A stretch of 64,000 nt of DNA from Plumapathes pennacea (taxonomy: Eukaryota; Cnidaria; Anthozoa; Antipatharia; Myriopathidae), in the NCBI GenBank assembly GCA_964036295.1, contig OZ038462.1:14415264-14479263 (forward strand). Direction: 5' to 3'. Shown piece by piece: positions 32,860 through 45,094 of this stretch. Position 1 is the stretch's first letter. Each line of letters starts with the position of its first letter. Under the pieces are notes generated by a model. It was not told where the DNA came from. It saw only the letters and a program-made list of their open reading frames with translations, and ran no database searches. Both the position numbers and the translations under genes were made by a program.

Positions 32860-35800
32860 ATGTATTCAAACGTGCGTTTGTCTCTAACTCTTTTTGTGAT
32901 TTTGACAATGCTGACTGTTCAAGTGGATCCCTGGCGAAGACGACGAAGGAGAAGAGTCCCGCCTCCTCCATTCCCTCAGGACTGCAAGTTGAGTGGTAAG
33001 ATTTTACTGGAACCTTGTGCAATGAGGGAAACGAAATCGGACGGTACCATTATGATTGAACGCTGCGTAGAGTCCTTGCCAAAGCGAGCAGGTTTGGAAA
33101 TGAAGCCATTTCGACAGACTCCCACTCTACTCAAGTCAATCACTTGTTCGAACCAAGCATAAACATAATATATTTGACCCCGCATTGATTTCAAATACTT
33201 TCTGTCTTACTATCATTTACCAGTGGAACCCCCTTAAAACACGGGTGACATTTCTGACAAGTCCATTTTGAGCATCTTGGATGCAGTTTACAGTGCAACT
33301 TCTCTGTAGTGATATACCACTCTACCGCACCACTCGTTGAATCGCGACATCATAATCTCCCCATTTTTCAAACATGCGGCAGCATCAGCCTGATATCCAG
33401 TAACCTGACAGCTCAACTTCTTTTAGGTCTAAACTCATTTCATATACTAGCGGGACCACCGTAATATACGGAGAATTTCTTTTGCAAATTCTAATTTAGG
33501 TTCTCGATTGGGAAACATCATGCTGGCAGGGCTGAACCAAGGGGACACTATTATATTGCACTAGAAACACTGTTCCCCCGGCGCAAATTCAGAAAGCGGG
33601 GGCATTTCGGATCCGGCTATATTTCATCTTTGTTACAGTTTACAGCGTCACCAACGAGGCGAGAAATTATCGTTTACATGTGACCTTTTTTCAGTTCACA
33701 GAAGACACTCAAATAGTTTCGAAACACAACAGCGATAAGGTTTCAATCCGATCGAGTTTGGCCTTTATTACCGTGCACGGCAATCTACAAATACAGGAAA
33801 TTCGGTGAATGTAAATGTCACCTAGTGTTTTCTTCGCAAGGGGCTTCTTCGTATTTGCATCGCTCGGCTACCACAAACTCGGCTTGATTCTCACAGCGAC
33901 AAGGAAGTAAATCATCTTGTGATGATGTTTAGATTTGCTCTTGAGTGGACCCGTCAATCATGTTTTGGGCTTTCATTACAAGAGGATTAGGACTTGGCGA
34001 TAATCAGTCATTTTGTCCAACAACACACAAGTCGGCAAAAAGATAATCATGAATTTTCTCGTTGGTTTAGTGCGGTTAAAATCTTCTACATCTCAGTTTG
34101 ATTTATTACTGTCACAATGTAAACTAAAGTTTAGAGGTGCGGCATCCTGCCGAAGCTAATTCTTTTTGTTTGGTATCGACTTAGACTGGGGTTCATGGAG
34201 TTACTGTTCACAAATTTGTGCAGTTGGACATCAGACCCGTCATCGCACAGTCGTTACTGAAGAAAGTCACGGCGGGAAGCAGTGTGACTCGCTGAGTGAG
34301 AGCCGCCAATGTGGATATCCGAACGGGGGCTGTGAACACATATGTACAACTTCCGGACATTGTCAATGCAGAGATGGTTTCAAACGTCAAGGTATTACAT
34401 ATTAAAGTTTAGTGACTACAACCCAAGCCCCGGTAGAGATTGCTGCAAGAGCAATTCCAGATTTAAATGCAAAAACATTCAAAGGGGTTAACATGGGCGT
34501 ACAGGCAAAGTCATACCCCTACCACCGTACAGGGGGGAAGGAGGGGAGGGAGTGGGTACATGGAACCCCTCTCCAGAGTTTTCGTTGTATTTATATGTTT
34601 TGAAGTTCTGTTCATCTTTATTACGTAGCCTGATGTAAATTTTACAAGATATGGCTATTTTGGCAGTTGTGGACTATTAGGGGTGAACGTGAGTAGGGAG
34701 AGTGAGTTACTTTAGCTGTACAAACTCCATGGGTGGTGTGTGGGGCGGGCGCTATAAATACTAGAAAACTGACCGATCAGATAATTTACAAGTGTATTCA
34801 GTACAGTACATAGAATAAAGGGCGCGGCATTTGGTGTGAAAGCGAACAAGCACTGTAAAATACTGGAATGCTAGCGGAAAATACACGGTTTTCTCTGACA
34901 TCTAAGGTAATCTGTGTGAAGACATTGATGAGTGCAACGCAAAGAATGCACCCTGTAGCGGGATCTGTGTCAACTCTGTTGGTTCCTACACTTGCAAAAA
35001 AGACTCCAAACAGTCCTCCAAGAAAGACTCCAAAGGATCCAGTGTAAAAGACATTCTCTGTGGAGTGTTAATTCCATGTGGTACTTGTATCCTTGCCGTG
35101 TGCGTTTTGTATCTCTGCAAACAGTATTTTAAGGTGAGGTGGAATCCAACGTGAATTCATAACCAGAAAGTTTTGCAGGGCGAGAAAAAATGCAAGCAAC
35201 GAGTAACATTATAAAATAGGAATTTCAATATGACTGGCCTAATTTTACCTCTTTTACTCATTTTTAGTAAGCAAAACAAAGGCCCCGTCCACACTGATCC
35301 GGATAAATTTGAAAACGGATATTTATTTATCCGTTTTGGCCTCCCGTCCACATTAAGACGCGTTTTCGGTGACCGAAAACGGATATTTTCAAAAACATGT
35401 TTTAGTGTGGACACCAAAAACGACTCGAAAACGGTAGTGTGGAGGCAAAACTGATACACGCGGCATGCTCGCTTACACAAACGAAGAATTCCTTTACAAC
35501 TTTCCAATTCGTTCAATTAGTTTGAAAATTTTGACAGACGCGGAGTGGAGAATCATATCATCAAAGAATGAAGTTCGATCCAAATCGAATGTTCTACTTA
35601 GAGGAATGCGCTGGCTGAAAAAAGTTTTTCACGGACAAAATGAATATTGATCAAGTCAAACGTGCATACCTCAAGCGTTTACCCGAACCTGTATCATTTT
35701 GCACAAACTTTTGAACCGGCCCTTTTGTTTAACTTTTTGTTTCTCAAGAACAAGCAGCTTTTACCAGAATTTACTATATAATTGTTTTCTCGAAGAATGA

Positions 35801-36812
35801 GTAGGGAACACTACGTGCACTTGAGCAGTTTAACATACAATTCTGCATTTCTATACCGATTATATTTATTTCCTTACCCTAGAAAGGTTAGGATTTAGCA
35901 CCTGGGCCCAGTTGTTCGAAAGCCATTTAAGTTAGCCCAGGATTAATGAAATTCTTTCTCTCGATCTCTGGCTATAAGCTGCAGGGTTTTTGTTCGAATA
36001 TGGATTAAAACACTTGTTTCAACCGTAAACGCATCGAGGAAGGCTTTGTGAACAAAACCTTCACAATTACAGGCTAAAAGTGACAGAAAAGTTATAATAA
36101 CTAATCCAGGATTATCCTAAACGAGCTTGGAAAAACCGGGCCCAGGACAGGAAAGGACGACAGCAGCGTCGGTGAAACAATATTAACATTCAATGCAGAA
36201 GACAAAAGGCGCATGTGAATATGTGAAATTGACATGATCTCGAAGTCGTCGTGCTCTCGCGTGCGACTCCAAATGCTTTCTTTTTAAGCTGCTGTCAGGA
36301 CGTGGAGGATATTTCGAGAAATAACAACAGTCGCTCTTCTTAGTAAATGACAATGAAAGCAACAGAACTTCGGCAAAAACGGAACAAATTTGAGCAACTT
36401 AAGAATAGGTAAAGTTTGCAAAGACATAAAGAATAAAGAGACACTTTTTTGCTGGTTCCTCGCGTTGCCGTCGCCACCTAGTTTGCTTAAGCCCCCTATT
36501 TACGCTTTCCAACCGACTGAACCTCGCCGACCATTGTATCTGAGAAACTTTTAACTTTTAAGAAACTTTTAAAATACTTCGTACCGTTTTGATATTTACC
36601 CAAATTGTATATTTTCTAGAAACTGCGCTTGCAGCACGGTGTTATGCGGAAAATCTAATGTACTCTAGTATAATGCAATGTAATATCCATCCCATATCGG
36701 TCCGCTTTTGCAACTTTGTATGGTAATATCGTCAAAGTTAATATAATGTAACACTTCGCCTGTTCTTTTCTTTTTACAGAAACCGGTGGGCTGCACCGAC
36801 AGAAAAACGTAA
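32860..36812 (+). CDS. Small TSP1-EGF single-pass membrane protein, four exons
   Basis: Exons are 32860-32995, 34185-34391, 34907-35133 and 36780-36812, with matching GT-AG sites and phases 1, 1, 0. Exon 1 (ATG 32860) gives a signal peptide (LSLTLFVILTMLTVQV), an Arg-run WRRRRRRR and PPPPF. Exon 2 gives a thrombospondin type-1 repeat (WGSWSYCSQICAVGHQTRHR, then CGYPNGGC) and an EGF-like piece (CEHICTTSGHCQCRDGF). Exon 3 gives a calcium-binding EGF (DIDECNAKN..CVNSVGSYTC), a Lys/Ser linker and a Cys-containing membrane helix (ILCGVLIPCGTCILAVCVLYLC). Exon 4 gives a very short tail ending KPVGCTDRKT. About 200 residues in all. It probably acts at the cell surface in adhesion or matrix contact; the partner is unknown. 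The last exon could splice on at a GTAAG overlapping the TAA. Confidence 0.8.
33218..33470. repeat. Second copy of the 12600-12875 dispersed repeat
   Basis: It shares TGATATCCAGTAACCTGACAG, CATGCGGCAGCATCAGCC and AATCTCCCCATTTTTC, and ends at ACTAGCGGGACCACCGTAATATACGG. It lies in the first intron of the TSP1-EGF gene. The intron remainder (33471-34184) shows no gene. Confidence 0.75.
35283..35455. repeat. Degenerate GTCCACAC-type MITE
   Basis: CCCCGTCCACACTGATCCGGAT at the left faces GTAGTGTGGAGG at the right, with CCGTTTTC/GAAAACGG blocks mirrored inside. It is intronic in the TSP1-EGF gene and its boundaries are uncertain. Confidence 0.5.
35904..36143. mobile_element. Second copy of the GGGCCCGGTTTTTC MITE family
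   Basis: Same order of landmarks as 22580-22822: CCAGGATTAATGAA, CTCTCGATCTCT, TGGATTAAA, AACAAAACCTTC, CTAATCCAGGATTA and CTTGGAAAAACCGGGCCC. It lies in the intron between exons 3 and 4 of the TSP1-EGF gene. Confidence 0.85.
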
Positions 36813-37017
36813 GAAAGCTTGGCAGTAATATAACTGCATTGATTTGTGCAATAATGCAAGTTTTTGGTGCCCCATATTCCAACTTTCTTTATTAAGCAGT
36901 TAGGGAGTCTTTATTTCAGGACCTTCATTCCAATAGGCACGCCACTTGGCCAACAATGTAATCCCTTTTGTCCCTCTGTTAGTAGCTATGACCATATTTG
37001 ACATCTTATATGAAGAA

Positions 37018-37023
37018 AATAAA
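37018..37023 (+). promoter_or_regulatory. Candidate poly(A) signal AATAAA of the TSP1-EGF gene
   Basis: A canonical hexamer about 205 bases after the stop at 36812, a normal 3' UTR length. Confidence 0.5.
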
Positions 37024-37464
37024 AACTGAAAACGTCCTAACATATCTGGAAATTGATAATTATGTTTGTCTATTTTCACTCCTAGTAGAAACAGTACAGT
37101 TAGAGTATCAACGGTCGTGCCTTAAGTTTTGACGTTGAGTTGTTTGTTTTTATCTGAGGGACCCACACTCGTCGATGGTGTTTGTCGAAGTTACCTTTGA
37201 ATAGGCTTTTCTCAAACCTTTTTGCTATATTTTTCACCCTCCCTAAATGTTAACTCTGATTCCAGTAATGTTTTCCTGATCGATGATGCACAGCTGAAGG
37301 TTTTAGCAGCAATAGTGAAGGGTGGACCTTGCTAGTACGCGTATGCTGATCAAGTTAATATATCTTGAATTATCTATTTTGCAATAGAAGCATTGATTAT
37401 TTAACAAAACTATTATATAGGCTTTAATTAGCTCTTGATTGGATCTTCAGTCTGTCATAGTGCG

Positions 37465-37485
37465 AAGTGAAGTGAAGTGAAGTAA
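37465..37485. repeat. (GTGAA)n short tandem repeat
   Basis: Four AAGTG units. The flanking 36820-38200 contains no supported gene. Confidence 0.7.
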
Positions 37486-38210
37486 ATATCTCTATATCTA
37501 TAGAAGAAGCACATAATAGCAACGCTAGTAAACCTGTGGCCCTCTAATACTGAAGTCTAAATACAATAGCTTAACAATATTGAAATTAAATACATCGAAT
37601 CCTAAACAAAAACGAAAATAAAACAAGTATTGTCGCGGGAAAACGCGACAGATGCTGGGATTCAAGGATGTTTTGGGCTTTTGAGACTTCATAACAGGGC
37701 TTGCAATCTCTTGTGGCGAAGGGCGTGGGATCGAGGGCCTCGGCCTCGGTTTGGTGTCTTTGAATCAACTGGGCCGAAAGCAGGGAACATGTTTGTTTGG
37801 GGTTTTGCTTTGTTTGTCGGTGCATCGAATTTGTGTCAGAAAAACGTAGGTGTGTTCCTTTTTCGTTTAATCGTGTTACGTGTGCGTCCTTATTTGCAGT
37901 TTTCAAAAGACGGCGTGTATTATAAATAACTGGGCAGAGTTTATAGTAGCATCAGAATGAAGTTTCTAGGAACGAGGCTGTTGGAAAGTTGAAAGATCGC
38001 AACCGTTTTGATAATACTCGATGGACATCATGTAGTTTTCTGTATTTCGAAATGATGTGCGAAGATGTCCCGCAAAGAAATGTGCGCTCGAAGGGAGATG
38101 AATCGAAAATATTGTATGTAGCCGAGTTGTGTTCAGTTATATTTCTCATGTGTGTTCGAGATGCCTGGTGTTTCGAGATGGGAGGTTAAACTTGGCGGTA
38201 CTTATTGTAT

Positions 38211-38360
38211 AGACACGAGTGTTTTACTGGAAAATATACCGTGCGTAAAATCCATACTAAACTACATCCGGGACCCGAATGGCGTATTTTCGATATGATG
38301 GCATACATTCCCGCTTTTGCACGGTAGTTTGTGGGTTTATACCTCGTAAAACTCGTGTCT
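38211..38360. mobile_element. 150-bp MITE, AGACACGAGT termini, TA flanks
   Basis: AGACACGAGTGTTTTAC on the left and GTAAAACTCGTGTCT on the right are inverted, flanked by TAT and ATA. Non-coding. 38361-38837 has nothing recognised. Confidence 0.7.
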
Positions 38361-38842
38361 ATATATAACCAAAAGATAATTACCAGGCGGCTTGATACGG
38401 ATTTATTCTCTCGTGGTAGAAATTATTTTTACTCACTTGCGCAGCTCTCGTTTGTAAAATATTGTTTTTACCACTCGAAAATGGAATAAAATATCGTTTC
38501 CTCCAGGAAAAAAGTACAATATAATATGCGTGAAACAACAACTTTTTATTTAGAAGTTTTTTTGTGAATTTATAAAGTACATGTACATTGATTGCAGTAC
38601 AATTTGTCAAGTCAACATGCTGAATTTATTTAAAATTCAGAGGGAGGAAGGAGCAAATGTACAGTAGGATGTATAAGGGATAAATTTCAATTCAAAATCC
38701 CGTAAAAAGCAGAATACCACTTACCATCTTGTTAAAGATTGGACTTGATTGACAAATTTTTAAAAGATGGTGAGGAAATGCTAAGTGGGTGATTCATAAC
38801 TACAATATGTCCTTGCTCCTTTACCCCATCTGTTTCTATGTA

Positions 38843-38970
38843 TGTTGTGTAATTATTTAGTTAATAAGTTAAGCAGGATGAAAGAGTCTGGGCCGAGGGG
38901 GTTAAGCAGTTTCGGGATTAAACGCGACACGACTCGGAGCTCTGTCTCTCGTGTGATTGCTAACACAACA
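38843..38970 (+). repeat. 5' LTR (128 bp)
   Basis: TG..CA bounded and apparently identical to the 3' LTR over its whole length. Very short for a Gypsy element. A candidate primer-binding site, TGGTGGCAGCGGTGGGAT, starts at 38971 directly after it; the tRNA is not identified. Confidence 0.95.
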
Positions 38971-39025
38971 TGGTGGCAGCGGTGGGATAATTCCTCTTTC
39001 TTGGTGAGTGAAAAAAAAAAAAAAA

Positions 39026-41431
39026 ATGCCGACAGATCAGCCGAGCACTGTGCAAAGTGCACCACCGAGCGCTCAAGGTACGATCGTGCCGCCAGAGCAG
39101 TTTATTTTCACCAAGCCAGCAGAATGGCCAAAATGGATAAGACGATACGGCCGATACCGGATAGCGTCGGGGCTAGACAAGAAAAGCGACGATATCCAGG
39201 TGAATTCGCTCCTCTATACTATGGGCGACGAAGCTGATGACATTATGATGAGCTTCGTGTTTGATTCTCCCGAAGATAGCGGGAAATACGATAAAGTGAA
39301 GGAAAAATTCGATAACCATTTTGTGGTTAAGAGGAACACAATTTACGAGAGAGCGAAATTCAATCAACGTGTCCAAGGAACGGACGAGCCTGTCGAGGCT
39401 TTTATTACTGACTTGTACTGCTTGGTCGAATACTGCGAGTATGGAACACTCCGCGATGAGATGATTCGCGACCGCCTAGTTGTTGGCCTGCAAAATTCAA
39501 AGCTCAGTGAAAAACTGCAGATGGATCCGAAATTGACTTTAGAAAAAGCGGTGAGCATGGCGAGACAAAGTGAAAGCGTCCACAAGCAACAAGAAGTCGT
39601 GCGGGGTGCGCCCAGCTTGGGTGAATCGAAGAACGTCGACGCCATCAGAAGTTCAAAGTTCAAGGCCCCCAAGAAACAGGAATTTGGAAGACGACTACCG
39701 AGCTCAAGACCTTCCAATTCGGCTCACAAGCCAACATGCCAGAGATGTGGATATACCTTCCACAATCGTAACGTGTGCCCAGCACGAGACAACTCATGTC
39801 ACAAATGTGGTCGCGAGGGACACTTCGCTCGAGTGTGCAAGTCAACAAATCTGAATGAGATTCGTGGCATCGAAAATTCAGACAGCGAAGACGACAGCCC
39901 AGCGATATTTTTAGGTGAAATATCGGACACGAAAAAGGATGAAGGTCGAGCGTGGGAAACGAAAATCACAGTAAACGGAAACCTCATCAATTTCAAGCTA
40001 GACAGCGGAGCGGACGTGAGCGTCATACCAAAGGAAATTTACACCGCAATGCTGGCACGCAGCCCACTAAAAAAAGCAACCAAAAGGCTTTACGGTCCCT
40101 GTCTTTACCGGTTGAAATGCAGTGGAAAATTCACCGCGACTTTACATCATCAAGAGAAATCCTATGAGGACGAAATCTACGTCATTGAAGACCTTGAAAA
40201 ACCTCTGTTGAGCAGACATGCTTGTGACGCGCTGCGTGTGATTGCCAAAGTCGCTGAAATTCGATCGGCGAGTGATAAACAGTACGTGGAAAAACACCCC
40301 CGGTTATTCAAAGGCCTAGGTTGTCTTGAAGGCGAGTATGAGATCAAAACCGATGCAGATGTACAGCCATTTAACCTCACCACGCCACGCCGTATCCCAA
40401 TTCCACAGCTTCCAGCTGTGAAGGAAGAGATACGCCGAATGGAAGAACTGGGTGTGATCGAGAAAATCGACGAACCGACTGCTTGGTGCTCTCCTATGGT
40501 TGTTGTACCGAAAAGCAACGGCAAAGTAAGAATCTGTGGTGATTTTATACAGCTCAACAAAGCCGTTCAGAGAGAAAACCACCCGATGCCAACGACGGAA
40601 CAGACACTCGGAAAATTAGCCGGGGCTAAAGTCGTTTCGAAGTTAGATGCTAATTCGGGATTCTGGCAAAGGAAACTTGCAGCTGAGTCAAAGAAACTCA
40701 CCACATTCATCACGCCTTGGGGCAGATACTGCTACACAAGACTACCGTTCGGGATTTCATCCGCCCCAAAACATTTTCAGAGAACAATACAACGCGTCCT
40801 CGAAGGACTTGAAGGTGTAGAATGTCAAGTAGACGATATACTTGTCTATGGAAAGGACCAAGCTGAGCATGATGAGAGGTTGGAGGCAGTTCTAAAGAAG
40901 CTTGAACAAGCAAACGTGACCCTCAATCTGGAAAAATGCGAGTTCTCCAAAGACACAGTGGTATTCCTGGGAAATCTAGTTGGAAAGCACGGAATCCAGG
41001 TAGACCCCCGCAAAGTGTCCGCCGTAAAAGAAATGGAGAAACCAAACGACATTAGCGAGCTGAGGCGCTTCCTTGGAATGGCAAATCAACTGGGAAAATA
41101 CATTCCCTATTTGGCCAGCATCAACCAACCCTTGAGAGATCTCCTCAATCAGAAGAATGCCTGGCTGTGGGGTGACGCACAGCAAGAAGCCTTTGACAAA
41201 ATCAAACATGCCCTCGTCTCAGCCCCTTCACTGGCCATCTATGACCCAGCGAGAGAGACGACAGTATCAGCAGACGCTTCCTCGTATGGCTTTGGAGCGG
41301 TGCTAACTCAAAAGCAAGATGATGGAGAAAGTAAAGCAGTTGCATTCATATCAAGGTCCCTAACACCGGTGGAACGTAGATATGCCCAAATTGAGAAAGA
41401 AGCTCTTGCCACTACATGGGCATGCGAGAGG
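39026..41431 (+). pseudogene. Gypsy gag-pol, first part (Gag, protease, RT, start of RNase H)
   Basis: Reading from ATG 39026, just after a 16-A run. Gag has two zinc knuckles at residues about 238-251 (CQRCGYTFHNRNVC) and 258-271 (CHKCGREGHFARVC). The protease has LDSGAD with the catalytic Asp near residue 326. RT shows LPFGISSAP near 573 and VDD near 603-604, with Val in place of the more usual Tyr/Phe before DD. RNase H begins with SADASSYGFGAVL (Asp near 750). The frame runs on into the inserted element and stops at 41449. Single-frame Gag-Pol without a slippage site is common in this group. Confidence 0.9.
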
Positions 41432-43223
41432 CTACTAGAAATACGATAATCGCAGATATCCCCTCGCTCAGTACTGGGTTTTCGGAAAGTGGGATTCTTT
41501 TTTATTTTTGGTTCGGAGATTATTTAAAATTTTTTTTGCAAACCACGGCTGTGTAGCGACGTCACCAGTCGGCCGCTAAAAAAAATCTTTGTCGTACGAC
41601 AGTCTGGTTTAGTTCAGACAACGTGCACAGTCTGCAATTTTCGTAGACACTAAGCTGAACTTCAAAATTCGCTGAGACAACATTTACACGCAACTACAGA
41701 ATACTCCCGACGCTTGAAAGCCAAGCAAAGTCGATCTTGGACACCGAAATTTTTATGAATTTCAAGAAAAGCGACGATTTCTCCAGCCAATGCTTTATCC
41801 TAACCACATACGTGTATGTTTTTTTTATTTTTTACTTTATAAGTTTAATACGCTTCTTCGAGTGTGACAAAATTTAGAGCCGTCAAAGCGAGTCGCTTGT
41901 TTACACGCTTTTGAAGTCTCGGGACCGTGTGAATTTTGGCAGGGATTCAATTTTGAACACAACAACTTTTCAAACTGCGTTTGACGATTTTAAAATCTTT
42001 GACAGAAAAAAGAAATCAAGTCACTAAATAATACAAGGTCCGATTGTATTAAGCGAGCAAACCCGGTCACTAAATAATACAAGGTCCGATTGTGTTGAGC
42101 GAGTATCTTACGGGGTCCCGCTAGTAGACAATAATATACAATAGACTGTAATTGTTTAATTTGGAAAGCAGTGGCCGGATATTTTCTACTTTAATAGCCT
42201 TCAAAAAGCAAAAGCATTTTAACCCGGTTACATTTTATCCTTGAATACAGTGTGCCAACAAACGCGGCGACAAAACTTCACAGCATGTGTCAGACTGTCA
42301 GTGAAATTATGCAAATATGTCAGGAATCGGATGACACAATCTTGCACGAAGTCACTCTGAAATAGCTTTGAAAACTAGAGAAAAGATCACAGTATAATCC
42401 TACTTGGCCTTCATCACAGTTCCCGGGGCATCAAACGACAAACTATACGGCAATTGTTGAAATACCATAATGATAACACGACCGTCATTTAACAAAAGCG
42501 TTGTACGTTAATTGTGTAAATTTTCAAAACTCACCGGTTCCTGAAAGCCATAGCTTTAGCTCTTTTCCAGCAAAGGAAACAAAACCCAAAACACTATTGT
42601 TTACGTCTTCAATGATTTCAAAGTACACTGTATAGAGCAGTCCTCATACAGTACGAAAATTCCACTTTCCTTTGTATTGTGTGTCGTTATCTTGTCAAAC
42701 TTGGATTCTGAAAACTACATTCCTGTTATTGTAAAAGGTGAAATTTGCCACGATGATTGTTCGATTTCCACCACTGTATTTTGCTATTTCTTTCTGAAGA
42801 AGTGTCTGCGTTTTAACACAATACTGGCGTCTGGGATTGTGTTCAGGTCGACCAGTTGTGCCTTCAAGAATCCGTTTCACGGCTAGTAAGCTTGCCTCCC
42901 ATACACCGGCAAAATATCCGGGCAAATTACAGCCGTCCGTCGAACTGCTTGGCCTTGTATCTGCATCTTATTGTACAAAATCACTTCCGTTCGTACTCTT
43001 ACAGCTACCGCATGTCACTAAGAAAATGGCGGTTTACAGTTAAGCTGCCGATGTAACCTCGCAGTGGTCGCTCGACGCGGATGGCCCTGGGGACGAGTCG
43101 TACCCCCCCACACACACACACACACGAACATTAAATTTCGAGATGGCGACACGCTTGGAGTCTTCAAATGATGCGATTTTGCTGCATTAGCGTCGTGATT
43201 ATTTCCCTCACTTCGTTCGGGGA
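41432..43223. mobile_element. 1.8-kb insertion in the Gypsy RNase H region
   Basis: The pol frame is lost after the codons for WACER and resumes with SDYLVG at 43224, so 41432-43223 is foreign. The left end (ACTAGAAATACGATAATCGC) recurs inverted at 60573-60608. The right end (complement of ATCCCCGAACGAAGTGAGGG) recurs at 20763. Inside are a doubled 42-bp block (GTCACTAAATAATACAAGGT, near 42020 and 42065), a GGGTCCCGCTAG motif at 42115 shared with the repeat at 12600, and a (CA)n tract at 43108-43125. No ORF of note. The target duplication is not resolved. Confidence 0.75.
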
Positions 43224-44771
43224 TCAGACTATCTTGTAGGAAAGTCATTTCACATCGAGACAGATCACAAACCTCTTGTACCGCTCCTGGGGTCAAAAAA
43301 TTTGGACGAGATGCCGCCGCGCATACAACGTCTGAGGTTGAGGCTAATGAAGTTCCATTACACCATAGCACACGTCCCAGGAAAGCAACTCGTGACTGCT
43401 GATACCCAGTCACGTGCCCCAGTTGAATCATCACCAAGCCAGAGTCTCCAGGAAGAGATAAATCTGTATGTTGACAGCGTTCTAGCTCAGCTACCAGCGT
43501 CAGATATCCGCCTACGGGAAATCAGAGAGCGCCAAGAGGAGGACGAAGTCTGCCAACAGTTGGCGGAATATACAAGAGAGGGTTGGCCAGATAAGCACAG
43601 GGTTCCAAGTGCAGTTAAGCCCTACTGGTCAGTGAGAGGCGAAATAACAATGGCCAATGGGTTACTGTTGAAGTCCTCGAGGATTATTATCCCGTCCAGC
43701 CTGAGGCTAGAGATGCTGGATTGTATTCATGAAGGTCACCAAGGAATCACCAAGTGTCGCCAGCGCACAAAGACTTCCATCTGGTGGCCTGGTCTTAGTC
43801 GCCAATTGGAAGATATGATCCAATCCTGCCGCAAGTGCGCAGAACACAGAGTCCAGCGACCGGAACCACTCATCCCGTCTGCTGTCCCAGACCGCCCCTG
43901 GCAGGTCCTTGGAACGGACCTATTCACCTTGAAAGGTCACACCTACCTCTTAGTGATTGACTACAGATCCCGCTATGTGGAAATGTCAATCCTATGGTCT
44001 TCACAGACATCTCGCGAAGTTATTCGAGCCCTGAAGTCGATGTTTGCACGTCATGGGATACCCGAAGTTGTCCGCTCAGATAACGGACCCCAGTACGACT
44101 CTGCAGAGTGTACGAAGTTTGCCAAGGACTGGGGATTTCAACATGTTACGAGTAGCCCCCGATATGCACAATCAAATGGCGAAGTCGAAAGAAGTGTGCA
44201 GACTGTTAAGAACCTCCTCAAGAAGGCAGATGACCCCACAAGAGCCCTGATGGCATATCGCTCAACACCATTAGAGTGTGGCTACAGTCCCGCACAACTA
44301 CTATTTGGACGCAAGTTGCGTACCACTGTTCCCACCACACCAGCGGAACTCGCTCCCAAGTGGCCAGACCTTGGTGAGCTAAAATTGCGAGAAGAAGAAA
44401 TGAAGCAGCGACAGAGCGACCACTACAACACCCAACATCGTGCTCGCCCCTTAAGTGAATTGACACCAGGAGAACAGGTGTGGATTCGGGACATGAAGGT
44501 ACCTGCCACGACAATGTAGAAGACATCCTCACCTCGGTCCTACATTGTGCAGACCACTGCAGGCACACCAGTGAGGAGAAACCGTCGTGATCTGGTTTCC
44601 CTGAGTCCAACAACAAAACCCGAAAAACCAATGGAGCCTAACAACAGCGAACCAGTTGCCAGTACCAGCGTGTCGAGCCCTAGAATGGCAGAAGCAACGA
44701 ATGGTCTGAAACCTGTCGTCACCACGAGAAGTGGCCGGGAATTAAAGCCGCCAGCCAGGCTGGATCTATGA
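43224..44771 (+). pseudogene. Gypsy pol, second part (RNase H end, integrase, C-terminus)
   Basis: It continues the pol frame with HIETDHKPL (RNase H). Integrase has the zinc-binding H-H-C-C set HEGHQG and CRKC, and then the catalytic triad TDLF (Asp), RSDNG (Asp) and SNGEVE (second Glu), with 35 residues between the second Asp and the Glu. An in-frame TAG at 44517-44519 interrupts the C-terminal region; the frame stays open after it to TGA 44769-44771 with a polar, Pro/Ser-rich end. No chromodomain is evident. The stop and the upstream insertion make it non-functional. Confidence 0.9.
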
Positions 44772-44961
44772 GCAGCACCTTAGCTGCAGACTGACTTTTA
44801 TTGATTGTTTTGTTCTGGTTATATATTTAACATGATTTGGAGACTGATTTAAGTACATTGATGTAGTTGAAATCATAAACTGAGTATGAACTCGCGTTCG
44901 CTTTATATACTCTTGTTCGTGTTCCAGTTTTGATTAGATAGCCTTTGTTGTGAAAGGGAGA

Positions 44962-45089
44962 TGTTGTGTAATTATTTAGTTAATAAGTTAAGCAGGATGA
45001 AAGAGTCTGGGCCGAGGGGGTTAAGCAGTTTCGGGATTAAACGCGACACGACTCGGAGCTCTGTCTCTCGTGTGATTGCTAACACAACA
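44962..45089 (+). repeat. 3' LTR (128 bp)
   Basis: Matches the 5' LTR, preceded by the purine tract GAAAGGGAGA (44952-44961), the expected polypurine primer for plus-strand synthesis, and followed by ATGTA. Confidence 0.95.
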
Positions 45090-45094
45090 ATGTA

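Larger units (their letters stand above)
38843..45089 (+). mobile_element. Ty3/Gypsy LTR retrotransposon, full length, with nested insertion
   Basis: Identical-looking 128-bp LTRs (38843-38970 and 44962-45089) begin TGTTGTGTAATT and end GCTAACACAACA, with TG..CA termini. ATGTA lies directly outside both ends (38838-38842 and 45090-45094), a perfect 5-bp target duplication. Gag and Pol are in one frame from ATG 39026. Pol order is protease, RT, RNase H, integrase, as in Ty3/Gypsy. A 1.8-kb insertion splits RNase H and a TAG at 44517 cuts the C-terminus, so this copy is defective. Near-identical LTRs point to a fairly recent insertion. No envelope gene is seen. Confidence 0.95.

Noticed and set aside
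37586..38189. Overlapping ORFs of 65-106 codons on both strands
   Set aside because: No start context, splice partner or domain; typical chance frames.
38842..39237. 131-codon ORF across the 5' LTR and gag start
   Set aside because: Out of frame with Gag and overlapping it; a shadow of the LTR and gag sequence.
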